Assembly: GCF_001279775.1 (NCBI RefSeq)
Contig: NZ_LGDG01000014.1
Span: 1 to 30,004 of the forward strand
Direction: 5' to 3'
Length of the DNA stretch: 30,004 bases
DNA from: Streptomyces sp. MMG1533
Lineage (GTDB): Bacteria; Actinomycetota; Actinomycetes; Streptomycetales; Streptomycetaceae
Position numbers and translations under genes: made by a program. The notes under the pieces were generated by a model. It was given only the letters and a program-made list of their open reading frames with translations, had not been told where the DNA came from and ran no database searches. Positions 8,549-17,297 of the stretch are shown piece by piece (positions within the stretch are counted from its first letter, which is position 1; the number at the start of each line of letters is the position of its first letter).

Positions 8549-9294
8549 TCATGCGCCCAGTAGGCGCCTGCTGATCTCCGCTGCCGTGCCGACGACCAAG
8601 CCGCCCCACTCGGGCTCCCGGTCCGCGTCGTACCGGGAGTCGGGCATCGAGACGGCCACGGCTGCCAGCGGTGTGCCGTTCTCGTCGAGCACGGGTGCGG
8701 CGAGTGCGCATACGCCCGGCCGGTACTGGTTCCGGTTGATCGCGTAACCGTCGGTGCGGATCCGGTCCAGTTCGGCGCGCAGTTCGTCGGGGTCGGCGGG
8801 GGTTGCGTCGCTGAAGCGCTCCAGGCCCCGCGCGATGAGTTCCTCGACGTCCTGCTTCGGAAGCCGGGCGAGGGTCGCGCGCCCCACGGCGGTGGCGTGC
8901 AGGGGTGAGGTGTCGCCGATCTCGTGGAAGGTCCGTACCGCGTGGTCGCAGTCCACGCGGTCCACCACGACCATGCAGTGGAGCGCGTCGGGCACGGACA
9001 GGTGGATGGTTTCGTCCACCGTGTCGCGGAGCCGGATCATGGGGTCGCGGGCGGCGGCGAACAGGCTGGAGCCCTGGAGGGCGGCGGGTCGTACGGCCAG
9101 TACCCGGGCGCCGATCTCCCAGCGGGTGGTGGGTTCGCGCGCAGCCAGCCTGCCTCGGCCAGGGTGACCAGGGTGCGCTGGACGGTCGACTTCGGAAGTC
9201 CGAAGAGTTTCGTCAACTCCCCGACGGTGACCGGCTGATGCTGGGCGACCGCTTCCAGGATGCGCAGTGACCTGGTGACGCTCTTCATTTCCAT
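8549..9294 (-). pseudogene. IclR-family regulator (copy 2), frameshifted
   Basis: A tandem paralogue of the gene at 7471-8241. The frame from ATG 9294-9292 gives MEMKSVTRSLRILEAVAQHQ and the same HTH as copy 1. At about 9130, after WLRAN, seven bases are missing relative to copy 1 (AAC CGC AAG GAC ACC in copy 1, AACCCACC here) and the frame is lost. The effector domain is intact in the other frame, from RWEIGARVLAV through DTVDETIHLSVPDALHCM to the stop at 8551-8549. Parts of the two genes are almost identical (for example 9050-9127 against 7973-8049), while their C-terminal thirds differ much more. As read, this copy makes only a DNA-binding half with an unrelated tail. Confidence 0.82.
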
Positions 9295-9376
9295 CCGGTT
9301 TCCCCCCGTTAATCCTCGGAATTTCTGCTGGACATCCTCTTGACTCCCCTTCGAGCCGCTGTCATTCTCGTGCCAG

Positions 9377-9405
9377 ATTATAGCACTGCATTCCACAATG
9401 TGGCA
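9377..9405 (-). promoter_or_regulatory. Promoter and probable IclR operator of iclR copy 2
   Basis: Minus-strand TGCCAC (9405-9400), a 17-base spacer and a perfect TATAAT (9382-9377) form a strong promoter. CCACAATGTGG (9393-9403) is an odd palindrome centred in the -35/spacer. The block matches that upstream of copy 1 in spacing and core bases. It also lies about 170 bp ahead of the divergent operon start at 9574 and could control both directions. Confidence 0.6.
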
Positions 9406-9526
9406 CGGCCCCGACGGGGAGATCCCGAACGAGTGGGCCGGCATCGCGAGACCCGGCGGCTGTGAGCCGTAGGCCCGAAGCAGGGCCCGGGCCCCCGCCC
9501 AAACCGCCTCGAATCGATCAGCCCTA

Positions 9527-9555
9527 CGTCGGGGCGCCCAGCATGCGCCCCGACG
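9527..9555 (+). promoter_or_regulatory. Leader hairpin ahead of the catabolic operon
   Basis: CGTCGGGGCG (9527-9536) pairs perfectly with CGCCCCGACG (9546-9555) around a 9-base loop. The stem ends six bases before the purine-rich ribosome binding site (AAAGGAAAG, 9561-9569) of the first gene. It could act as an mRNA stabiliser, an attenuator or a translation modulator. No riboswitch class was recognised. Confidence 0.45.
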
Positions 9556-9573
9556 ATACGAAAGGAAAGTCCT

Positions 9574-10713
9574 GTGTCAGCTGCCAGGAAGCGCGTCGCC
9601 GTCGTCGGCGTCGGAACGATGGGCAGCCAGGCCGCCTGGCGGCTGGCGGCCCGTGGCGCCGAGGTCGTCGGCTACGACCGCTTCGCCCCGGGCCACGATC
9701 GCAGTGCCGCCGGCGGCGAGACCCGGATCTTCCGCAGCGCGCACTTCGAGGACTCCCGCTATGTGCCGCTGCTCAAGCACGCGGACGCCCTGTGGGAGCG
9801 GCTTCAGCAGGAGACCGGCCGTGAGCTGCGCCGACTGACCGGCTGTCTGCTGATGGGGCCGACCGGGCACCAGCAGATGGCCACGGTCCTCGAATCGATC
9901 GCGGAGCACGGTCTCGACCACGAGGTGCTCGATGTCGAGCTTCTGGCGAAACGATTCCCCCAGTACCGCATCGAGGACGGCGACGCGGCCGTGCTCGACC
10001 GCCGCGCCGGTTTCATCCGCCCTGAGCTGACCATCCAGACCGCCGCTCGCCGCGCCGAGCAGTTGGGCGCGGTGATCCACCGCTACAGCACGGTCCGCGA
10101 GATCGTCCCCGTCGCGGGCGGCGTCGAGATCCGCACCGACTCCGGCAGTGAGCTTTTCGACACCGCCGTCGTCACCCCCGGACCGTGGGTCAACGACCTG
10201 CTGCCCGACCTGCCGTGGGAGGTGGACATCCGCCGCCTCGTGAGCGCCTGGTACGTGCCCACCACCCCCGACGCCTGGTTCGGCGAGGAGCGCCCGGCGT
10301 TCATCCGTACCGCGCCCACCCACTGCTACGGCCTGCCCTCCCCGGACGGCGTCTCCGTCAAGCTCGGCCTCTCCCGCGCCCTGCACCAGCCGGCGGGCGA
10401 CCCGAACCAGCTGGACCGGACGGTGCGGCCGGAAGAGCTGGACATCTTCTCCGAGTTGATCGGGCGTCACATACCGGACCTGCACCCTGACCCGACCCGG
10501 CTCTCCGTCTACATGGAGGGCTACACCGAGAGCAGCCGCCCGCTGGTCGGCCCGCTGCCCGGCGCCGAGAACGTCATCCTGCTCGCCGGGTTCTCCGGCC
10601 ACGGCTTCAAGCTCTCGCCCGCCTTCGGCGACATCGCCGCCGACCTGGCGCTGGACGGCACCTCGCCCCAGCCCATCGACTTTCTCTCCACCGTCGGCCG
10701 TACGGAGGCATGA
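9574..10713 (+). CDS. FAD-dependent amine oxidase, sarcosine / N-methyltryptophan oxidase type
   Basis: A 379-residue flavoprotein of the DAO superfamily, expected to oxidise a secondary or N-methylated amine with release of aldehyde and peroxide. The Rossmann motif VGVGTMGSQAAWRLAARG is at about residue 11, followed by an acidic beta-2 end (YDR) and the family's ETRIFRSAHFED. The C-terminus has NVILLAGFSGHGFKLSP, the usual MSOX/MTOX flavin-contact loop. In MSOX and MTOX a Cys in a C-[ML]-Y-T motif binds FAD covalently; here that position is Ser311 (LSVYMEGYTE), so FAD is probably non-covalent. GTG 9574 follows AAAGGAAAG. It is the first gene of a 12-gene operon and is coupled to the M14 deacylase. 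The substrate is not predictable; proline-betaine or glycine-type amines are alternatives. Confidence 0.8.
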   Translation: MSAARKRVAVVGVGTMGSQAAWRLAARGAEVVGYDRFAPGHDRSAAGGETRIFRSAHFEDSRYVPLLKHADALWERLQQETGRELRRLTGCLLMGPTGHQQMATVLESIAEHGLDHEVLDVELLAKRFPQYRIEDGDAAVLDRRAGFIRPELTIQTAARRAEQLGAVIHRYSTVREIVPVAGGVEIRTDSGSELFDTAVVTPGPWVNDLLPDLPWEVDIRRLVSAWYVPTTPDAWFGEERPAFIRTAPTHCYGLPSPDGVSVKLGLSRALHQPAGDPNQLDRTVRPEELDIFSELIGRHIPDLHPDPTRLSVYMEGYTESSRPLVGPLPGAENVILLAGFSGHGFKLSPAFGDIAADLALDGTSPQPIDFLSTVGRTEA

Positions 10714-10715
10714 CC

Positions 10716-11777
10716 ATGAACGACGCCACCCTCGCCATCGGCTCCCTCGATGCCCGGCCGGGAACCAAGGCTCGCGGCACCGTCCGGGCCGACCTCGGCA
10801 CTCTCACCGTGGACATCCCGCTGACCCTGGTCAACGGCTCCCGCCCCGGTCCCCGCGTCGTCGTCACCGCGGGCGTCCACGGCGGCGAGTTCACGCCCAT
10901 CGACGCCGCCGTACGGCTGGCGGACCTGCTGGAACCCGGCGAGGTGCACGGCCAGGTAGTCATCTGCCCCGTCGCCAACCCGCCCGCCGTGTACCAGGGC
11001 CGGCTCAACATCTCCCCGGTCGACGGCGTGAACCTCAACCGCGTCTTCCCCGGCGACCCGGCCGGCGGTCCCACCGAGCGGCTGGCCGCCTGGCTCTTCG
11101 CGAACCTGGTCGACGGCGCCGACGTCTACGTCGACCTGCACTGCGGCGGCATCGACCAGGTCCTGCGCGACTTCGTCGGCTACCGCCTCACCGGCGACCC
11201 GGACCTCGACAAGGCGACGGCCGCGCTGGCAGGGTCCTTCGGTATCGAGGACGTCATCCTCGGACTGAAGCCCGACGGCGGCAACAGCCATGCGGCCGCC
11301 GCCCGCCGGGGCATCTCGGCGGTGCTCGTCGAGGTGGGCGAACTCGGGCGGCGTGACGCGGCCACGGCCCGCCGCCGCGTCGAGGGACTGTGCCGGGCGC
11401 TGCGCCACCTCGGCGTGCTCGACCCGGACGACACCGCCCCGGCCCCGATCCGCGAGTGGGTCTGGTCCGCGGGTGTCACGGCCGAGGCCACCGGCCTGTG
11501 GTGCCCGGAGTTCTCCTTTACCGGCGACGTCATCGGCGAAGTGGCGGAAGGCGACGTCCTCGGCCGCATCGTCGACCCGGCCGACGGCCGGGAGCACCCG
11601 GTCCACGCCCCGGCCGACGGGCGGATCTTCTACGGCATGCACGGTCTGACCGTCGCCCCCGGAGCCGAACTGGCCGCCCTGGCCGTCCCGTGGGACCCCG
11701 ACACAGCCACACGAACCGGCACCCTCCGCACCCCCGGTACGGGCGTCGGATCCGACGAGGCGGACCCCCGCCTTTAG
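10716..11777 (+). CDS. M14-family deacylase (succinylglutamate desuccinylase / aspartoacylase type), copy 1
   Basis: A zinc hydrolase of the AstE/aspartoacylase/DoeB group that cleaves N-acyl groups from amino acids or diamines. Zinc ligands His55 and Glu58 (GVHGGE) and His142 (DLHCGG) are visible, as is the probable catalytic Glu206 in VEVGE. The family motif DGVNLNRVFPG is present, and a C-terminal beta domain of about 90 residues follows (SFTGDVIGEVAEGDVLGRIVD). The start is set at ATG 10716 because GGAGG (10704-10708) is seven bases upstream; ATG 10710 is in frame but only one base from that site. A second member of the same family is encoded at 17298 in the same operon, with only moderate similarity, so the two probably act on different acyl substrates. 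Confidence 0.8.
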   Translation: MNDATLAIGSLDARPGTKARGTVRADLGTLTVDIPLTLVNGSRPGPRVVVTAGVHGGEFTPIDAAVRLADLLEPGEVHGQVVICPVANPPAVYQGRLNISPVDGVNLNRVFPGDPAGGPTERLAAWLFANLVDGADVYVDLHCGGIDQVLRDFVGYRLTGDPDLDKATAALAGSFGIEDVILGLKPDGGNSHAAAARRGISAVLVEVGELGRRDAATARRRVEGLCRALRHLGVLDPDDTAPAPIREWVWSAGVTAEATGLWCPEFSFTGDVIGEVAEGDVLGRIVDPADGREHPVHAPADGRIFYGMHGLTVAPGAELAALAVPWDPDTATRTGTLRTPGTGVGSDEADPRL

Positions 11778-11854
11778 ACCCCCACCCCAGCAGCTCTTCA
11801 CTCACGTTCCCCGGCCACTCTCCTTCCAAGGTCGGCAGCACCAGGAGGCACACG

Positions 11855-12961
11855 ATGAAAGATGCCCGGATCGACCGCAGACTGTTCCTGCGCGGAATAG
11901 GCGGGGTCACGGCGGGTGTCGCCGCCGCGACCGCCCTCAGTGGCTGCGGTACCGGCACCAGCCGGTCCGTCGCCGGCAGTGGTGGCAAGAGCTCCAAGAC
12001 GCTGGTCGTCCGCGACAGCGGCGGCACATACGGCGACGCCAACAAGACGGCCATCTACGACGCGTTCACCAAGGAGACCGGGATCCGGATCGAGGTGGTG
12101 AACATCCAGTACGCGCAGATGCTCGCCCAGATCCAGCAGGGCCGCCCGCAGTTCGACGTCATCGACGATTCCATGTCCGACTTCCTGCGCTTCAAGAAGG
12201 CGGGCGCGACCGAAACCCTGGACTACGACCGGCTGAAGAACTTCAAGAACGCCGGCATTGCCAAGACCCTGGTCACCTCGAACGCCATTGGCAAGAACTA
12301 CTGGGCCAGCGTGATGGCGTACCGCACCGACGCCTTCGGCGGGAAGAAACCTTCCTCCTGGGCCGACTTCTGGGACACCGAGGCTTTCCCCGGCGACCGC
12401 GCCCTCCAGGGCCTGGACGCGGACCGTCCCGTGCTGGAGTTCGCCCTCCTCGCCGATGGGGTGGCCCTGGACAAGCTGTACCCCCTGGATGTGGACCGGG
12501 CCTTCAAGTCCCTGGACCACATCAAGGGTTCGATCAAGAAGTACTGGGACACCGGCGCCCTGCCCGGCGTGCTGCTGGCCCGCAAGGAGGTCGTCGCCAC
12601 CGACGTCTGGCACGGCCGCCTCGACGCCCTGATCAAGCAGGGCTCCCCGCTCGCCTACCAGTGGAACGGCGCCCGCAGGCAGAGCAACGCCCTCGGTATC
12701 GCCAAGGGCACCGCCAATCTGGACGCCGCCTACCAGCTCATCGACTTCGCGCTACGCCCCGAGGTGCAGGCGGCCTACGCCGAGATCTACCCGATGGCCC
12801 CGTCGGTGCCCGCCGCCTACAAGAAGCTCTCCACCACCACCGCCGCGAACCTGGGCAGTTCCCCCGAGCACCTGAAGACCGGCTTCGACATGGATGTCGA
12901 GTGGTGGGCCGAGAACCAGGAGGCGGTCGCCAAGCGCTGGCAGGAGTGGACGCATGCCTGA
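11855..12961 (+). CDS. ABC transporter substrate-binding lipoprotein, PotD/PotF type
   Basis: A 368-residue extracellular solute-binding protein. The N-terminus carries a twin-arginine signal (DRRLFLRG, Arg8-Arg9), a hydrophobic stretch and a lipobox LSGC with Cys31, so it should be exported by Tat and anchored to the membrane. The mature part starts KTLVVRDSGGTYGDANKTAIYD, typical of COG0687 proteins that bind spermidine, putrescine or related cations, and ends with a conserved helix-rich domain (MDVEWWAENQEAVAKRWQEW). AGGAGG precedes ATG 11855. The 77-bp gap before it is the longest in the operon up to this point and could contain an internal promoter. The ligand cannot be read from the sequence; PotD-type proteins also bind opines and aminophosphonates. 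Confidence 0.85.
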   Translation: MKDARIDRRLFLRGIGGVTAGVAAATALSGCGTGTSRSVAGSGGKSSKTLVVRDSGGTYGDANKTAIYDAFTKETGIRIEVVNIQYAQMLAQIQQGRPQFDVIDDSMSDFLRFKKAGATETLDYDRLKNFKNAGIAKTLVTSNAIGKNYWASVMAYRTDAFGGKKPSSWADFWDTEAFPGDRALQGLDADRPVLEFALLADGVALDKLYPLDVDRAFKSLDHIKGSIKKYWDTGALPGVLLARKEVVATDVWHGRLDALIKQGSPLAYQWNGARRQSNALGIAKGTANLDAAYQLIDFALRPEVQAAYAEIYPMAPSVPAAYKKLSTTTAANLGSSPEHLKTGFDMDVEWWAENQEAVAKRWQEWTHA

Positions 12962-14093
12962 CACCCACGTGATGCCCGAGCCGTCGCTCGCCGCCCCCGC
13001 GGCGCTGGCCGGCAGCGGCAAAGCCCTGTCCGTCCGGCAACTGCGCAAGACTTACTCGGGAGTGACGGCCGTCGACGAGGTCTCCATGGAGATCGCGGCG
13101 GGCGAGTTCGTCACCTTCCTGGGGTCCTCCGGCTCCGGCAAGACCACCACTCTGATGATGATCGCCGGATTCTGCGAGCCGGACTCCGGCAGCATCGTTG
13201 TCGGCGGCAACGACGTGACCCGCCTGGCCCCGCAGAAGCGCGGACTGGGCTTCGTCTTCCAGCAGTACCTGCTCTTCCCGCACATGACCGTGTGGGAGAA
13301 CGTCGCCTTCCCGTTGCAACTGCGCGGCGTGTCCAAGGCGGAGCAGCGGCGCAGGGTCGGCGAGACGCTGGAGATGGCAGGCCTGTCGAAGATGGCCCGC
13401 CGCAGGCCGCGGGAGCTGTCCGGCGGCCAGCAGCAGCGCGTCGCCCTGTGCCGGGCCCTGGTGTACCGGCCCCCGGTGATCCTCATGGACGAGCCGCTCG
13501 GCGCCCTGGACAAGAAGCTGCGCGACCAGCTCCAGACCGAGATCAAGCGCATCCAGCAGGAACTCGGCCTCACCGTCATCTATGTGACGCACGACCAGGA
13601 AGAGGCCCTCGTCCTGTCCGACCGCATCGCGGTCATGCGGGACGGGCGGATCGACCAGTTCGACACCCCGCAGGAGCTCTTCGAGCGCCCCCGCACTCCC
13701 TTCGTCGCCGACTTCCTCGGCGCGGCCAACTTCCTCCCCGGCCGCGTCGAGGAACAGAGCGCGGACCACACGCTCGTACGGCTCGACACCGGTGGCCTGC
13801 TCAAGGCACGCCCGCGTGCCGCCCCCGACGGCGCACGGGTACGTGCCGCGGTCCAGCCCGGCCGGCTCTTCCTGTGTCCTGCCGGCGACGGCTTCTGTAC
13901 CGGGACCGTCGAGACGGTCACCTACGTCGGCACCCTGGTCAGGGTCACCGTCCGCCCCCTCGGCGCCACGGACACCGACCTCGTACGGCTGGAACTGCCC
14001 GCCGGCCGCGCGCCCGCCCTCGGCGCACGCGTGGACCTCGCCGCGGACGCCGCGAACGTCAGCGTGTTCCCCGACGCGGAAGACGGGGGGTGA
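12954..14093 (+). CDS. ABC transporter ATP-binding protein, PotA type
   Basis: A 379-residue ATPase that powers the importer. Walker [10 protein letters not shown] is at about residues 56-64, the signature [15 protein letters not shown] near 155, Walker B VILMDEP near 176, and the switch histidine in [12 protein letters not shown]-terminal TOBE domain of about 100 residues follows ([17 protein letters not shown] onward), as in PotA and FbpC. The start overlaps the substrate-binding gene by eight bases, with AGGAG in that gene's end. The N-terminal 20 residues before [12 protein letters not shown] are a variable extension. Confidence 0.9.
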   Translation: MPDTHVMPEPSLAAPAALAGSGKALSVRQLRKTYSGVTAVDEVSMEIAAGEFVTFLGSSGSGKTTTLMMIAGFCEPDSGSIVVGGNDVTRLAPQKRGLGFVFQQYLLFPHMTVWENVAFPLQLRGVSKAEQRRRVGETLEMAGLSKMARRRPRELSGGQQQRVALCRALVYRPPVILMDEPLGALDKKLRDQLQTEIKRIQQELGLTVIYVTHDQEEALVLSDRIAVMRDGRIDQFDTPQELFERPRTPFVADFLGAANFLPGRVEEQSADHTLVRLDTGGLLKARPRAAPDGARVRAAVQPGRLFLCPAGDGFCTGTVETVTYVGTLVRVTVRPLGATDTDLVRLELPAGRAPALGARVDLAADAANVSVFPDAEDGG

Positions 14094-14098
14094 GGACG

Positions 14099-15019
14099 AT
14101 GGCCGTGCTCGCTCCCGCACCGGTCTCCACAGCCCCGGCGCCCGGCAAGAAACGTCTGAGCCGCGCGCTGTCCGAACGCCGCACCCGCTTCGGACTGCTC
14201 AACGCCGCGCCCGTCGTCGTGTACCTGCTGGTCCTCTTCATCTATCCGATCTTCAGCATCCTGATGCTGAGTCTCAAAGGCGAGAGCGGAGGCTTCACCC
14301 TCCACTGGTACACCGACGCCTTCCAGGGCGCCAACCTGGAGATCCTTCTCACCACCCTGCGGATCTCCGCCGAGACCTCGCTGCTCAGCCTGGTCATCGG
14401 CTTCGTCCTGGCCGCCGCGGTCTCCCGGCTCAAGCCCCTGTGGGCGGGCCTGGTGATGGTGGTCGTGGTCGTCCCGCACTTCATCAGCGCCCTCGTGCGC
14501 ACCTACGGCTGGATCATCCTGCTCGGTGAACACGGCGTCGTGAACAACGCCCTGACGGGCCTTCACGTCCCCGGTGCTCCCTTCCAACTGCTCTACAACG
14601 AGCTGGGAGTCGTCATCGGCACCACCTCCGTGATGCTGCCGTACACCGTGCTCCTGCTGTACGCGGTCATGAAGGGCATCGACCGCCGGTTGATGGCCGC
14701 CGCGGCCAGCATGGGCGCCGGTCGGATCACCATCTTCCGCCGGGTCTACGTCCCGCTGGTCGCTCCCGGTCTGGTCAACGCGGGCATCCTCTGCTTCATC
14801 CTCTGCCTCGGCTACTACATCACCCCCGCCCTCATGGGCGGCCCGAAGCAGACCATGGTCGCCTCGCTGATCGACACACAGGTCATGAAGCAGGACCAGT
14901 GGAACGGGGCCTCGGCGCTCGGCATCATCCTGCTGCTGCTCACCTTCGCCGGACTGCTGCTGCTCAGGGTGCTGAAGTCGGCGGGCGAGGCGTACCGGAA
15001 TCGAGGTACGGCGTCATGA
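14099..15019 (+). CDS. ABC transporter permease, PotB type
   Basis: A 306-residue inner-membrane permease with six predicted hydrophobic segments, the first at about residues 37-55 (APVVVYLLVLFIYPIFSIL). The EAA loop that docks to the ATPase is AAAASMGAGRITIFRRVYVPL near residue 200. PotB-type proteins pair with PotC in the channel. The ATG at 14099 lies five bases after the ATPase stop, with a GAGG site spanning the junction. The end overlaps the next start as ATGA. Confidence 0.88.
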   Translation: MAVLAPAPVSTAPAPGKKRLSRALSERRTRFGLLNAAPVVVYLLVLFIYPIFSILMLSLKGESGGFTLHWYTDAFQGANLEILLTTLRISAETSLLSLVIGFVLAAAVSRLKPLWAGLVMVVVVVPHFISALVRTYGWIILLGEHGVVNNALTGLHVPGAPFQLLYNELGVVIGTTSVMLPYTVLLLYAVMKGIDRRLMAAAASMGAGRITIFRRVYVPLVAPGLVNAGILCFILCLGYYITPALMGGPKQTMVASLIDTQVMKQDQWNGASALGIILLLLTFAGLLLLRVLKSAGEAYRNRGTAS

Positions 15020-15885
15020 CCGAGCTCCGCTCCACCCTGGCCGGACGCATCACCCTGGCCGTCCTGTCCACGCTGATCCTGCTGTTCCTGGTGTTGCCGA
15101 TCGTCGTCATCGTCATCACTTCCTTCGGCAAGGACGCCTTCGGCTCCTTCCCGCCCAGCTCCTGGACGCTCAACTGGTACAAGGTGCTGTTCGCCGACGA
15201 CAGCAAGTGGCCGGCCGCACTGTCGCTCAGCGTCCTCGTGGCCTGCCTGACCACCGTCTTCTCTCTCATCCTGGGCATGACGGCGGCCACGGCCCTGGTC
15301 CGCAGCCAGCTGCCGCTACGGACGGCGGTCTACGGCCTGGTCCTGGCCCCGCTGGTGATCCCCCAAGTGGTCATCGCGCTCGGCCTGTTCCTGTTCTTCG
15401 AACCGGCCGCGATGCTGGGAAGCCCGATCGCCATCGCCCTCGGCCACACCGTGCTGGCCTCGCCGATCGCGGTGATGATCCTCATGGCCACGCTGAAGGG
15501 CATCGACGAACGGCTGGAGGACGCGGCCGCCAGCATGGGCGCGAACCGCCTCACCGTCGCCCGGCGCATCACCTTCCCGCTGGCCATGCCCGGACTGGTC
15601 GCCGCCGCGATCTTCTCCTTCATCACCAGCTTCGACGAGTTCTTCATCTCGCAGTTCCTGTCCTCCGTCGACACCGTGACCCTGCCGGTCCAGGTGTTCA
15701 ACGTCCTTCAGTACGACGTCGACCCGTCCGTGACCGCGATCAGCGCGATCCTCATCGGGATCGCCGTCCTGGCCCTCGCCCTGGTCGCCGTGGTGCGCAG
15801 GCTCAGCGGCTCCGGCCAGCAGGACGGACTGTTGCCCACCGAGCCCGGAGTGGGACGCGGCGCGGGAAGTGAGACCGCGTCGTGA
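15016..15885 (+). CDS. ABC transporter permease, PotC type
   Basis: A 289-residue second permease. The first membrane segment is ITLAVLSTLILLFLVLPIVV, followed by a periplasmic SFPPSSWTLNWY stretch typical of PotC, and the EAA loop is DAAASMGANRLTVARRITFPL near residue 180. The C-terminal 25 residues (QQDGLLPTEPGVGRG) are polar and probably disordered. Both ends overlap neighbours as ATGA or GTGA, so transporter and aminotransferase are co-translated. Confidence 0.88.
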   Translation: MTELRSTLAGRITLAVLSTLILLFLVLPIVVIVITSFGKDAFGSFPPSSWTLNWYKVLFADDSKWPAALSLSVLVACLTTVFSLILGMTAATALVRSQLPLRTAVYGLVLAPLVIPQVVIALGLFLFFEPAAMLGSPIAIALGHTVLASPIAVMILMATLKGIDERLEDAAASMGANRLTVARRITFPLAMPGLVAAAIFSFITSFDEFFISQFLSSVDTVTLPVQVFNVLQYDVDPSVTAISAILIGIAVLALALVAVVRRLSGSGQQDGLLPTEPGVGRGAGSETAS

Positions 15886-17273
15886 TCACCAGTAGCCGCA
15901 GTCCTGCCGGTGAACTGTCCGCCTCGGCGGCCAGACACCTGCTGCTCCACATGACCCCCAACGGTTCGCTCGGCCCCGAGGGCGAGGACCTCGTCGTCGT
16001 CCAGCGGGGGGAGGGCCCGTACGTCCACGACGCGGACGGCAGGCGCTACATCGACGGCCTGTCAGGGCTGTACTGCTGCCAGCTCGGCTACTCCTACGGC
16101 CCCGAGTTCGCCGAGGCAGCGGACAGGCAACTGCGCGAGCTCTGCTACAGCCCGTTGTGGACCGGCTCCGCGCACCCCACGGCGATCGAACTCGCCGAGC
16201 GGCTGTCCCGGATCGCCCCCGTCGACATCGAGCACACCTTCTTCTGCGGCGGCGGCGCCGAAGCCGTGGAGACCGCCTGGAAGATCGCACGCCGCTACCA
16301 CGCCCTGAACGGCCAGCCCGGCCGCACCAAGGCGATCGCCCGGCGCGGCGCCTACCACGGCCTGACCATCGGGGCCCTGTCCCTCACCGACGACCCAGGC
16401 CTGACGGATCCGTACGGCCCGCCGGCGATCGACACCCGGTTCGTGTCGAACACCAGCCGCTTCGGTCTGGCACCGCAGTTCGCCGACGACACCGCTTTCA
16501 CCGCACACCTGCTGGCCGAGCTGGAGGCCGAGATCCTGGCCGAGGGCCCGGAAACGATCGCCATGCTGATCGCCGAGCCGGTGCAGAACCGCGGCGGCTG
16601 CATCACCCCGCCCCAGGGGTACTGGCAAGGGCTGCGGGCGCTGGCCGACCGGTACGGCTTCCTGCTCGTCGCCGACGAGGTGATCACGGCCTTCGGCCGG
16701 GTCGGGGAGTGGTTCGGCGGTGACCGCTACGGCGCCCGCCCGGACATGGTCACCGTCGCCAAGGGCATCACCGCCGGATACGCCCCGATGGGCGCCACCC
16801 TGGTGAGCACCAAGGTCGCGGAGGTCATCAATCGGCCCGGCGCGGTCCTCAACCACGGTTACACCTTCGCCGGGCACCCGCTGAGCGCGGCCATCGCCCT
16901 GCGCAACCTGAAGATCATGGAGCGGGACCGGATCCTGGACAACGTCCGCGGTCTCCAGGACGACCTGGCGAACCGCATGGCGGCCCTCACGGACCTGAGA
17001 ATCGTCGGCGATGTCCGCGGCGCCGGGTTCTTCCACTCCTGCGAACTCGTCGGCGACCTCGAGGGCGGCGGCTTCAGCGACCGCGCCCGGGCCGATCTGA
17101 TCGTCGACCTGATCCCGCGCCGGCTGCGTGAAGCCGGCCTGCTGGCCCGTGTCTACAACCGCTCCGCGCCGCTGGTCCAGATCGCGCCCCCGCTGATCAG
17201 CGACCGCGCTCTGCTCGACGGTATCGCCGCGATCGTCGCCGGCACCCTCGCCGAGGCGTCCGCCCGCCTTTGA
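15882..17273 (+). CDS. Class III PLP-dependent aminotransferase
   Basis: A 463-residue omega-transaminase-type enzyme. Visible motifs are YIDGLSGLYCCQLGYSYG, the FFCGGGAEAVETAWKIARRYH phosphate-binding region, LIAEPVQNRGGCITPP, the aspartate that holds the PLP ring nitrogen in VADEVITAFGR, and the Schiff-base lysine Lys294 in VTVAKGITAGYAPMG. It begins at GTG 15882, overlapping the permease stop by four bases. The family includes putrescine:pyruvate, beta-alanine and taurine transaminases. Position between a polyamine-type importer and an aldehyde dehydrogenase suggests it converts an imported diamine or omega-amino acid to an aldehyde. DoeD-type diaminobutyrate transaminases from ectoine breakdown are an alternative, but no ectoine hydrolase gene is present here. 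Confidence 0.85.
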   Translation: MITSSRSPAGELSASAARHLLLHMTPNGSLGPEGEDLVVVQRGEGPYVHDADGRRYIDGLSGLYCCQLGYSYGPEFAEAADRQLRELCYSPLWTGSAHPTAIELAERLSRIAPVDIEHTFFCGGGAEAVETAWKIARRYHALNGQPGRTKAIARRGAYHGLTIGALSLTDDPGLTDPYGPPAIDTRFVSNTSRFGLAPQFADDTAFTAHLLAELEAEILAEGPETIAMLIAEPVQNRGGCITPPQGYWQGLRALADRYGFLLVADEVITAFGRVGEWFGGDRYGARPDMVTVAKGITAGYAPMGATLVSTKVAEVINRPGAVLNHGYTFAGHPLSAAIALRNLKIMERDRILDNVRGLQDDLANRMAALTDLRIVGDVRGAGFFHSCELVGDLEGGGFSDRARADLIVDLIPRRLREAGLLARVYNRSAPLVQIAPPLISDRALLDGIAAIVAGTLAEASARL

Positions 17274-17297
17274 TCCACGTTTTTGGAAAGGAACCCC

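Noticed and set aside
7471..9294. A CRISPR or other regularly spaced repeat array
   Set aside because: The repeated sequence here comes from duplicated coding genes and one 21-bp tandem repeat; there are no regular spacers.
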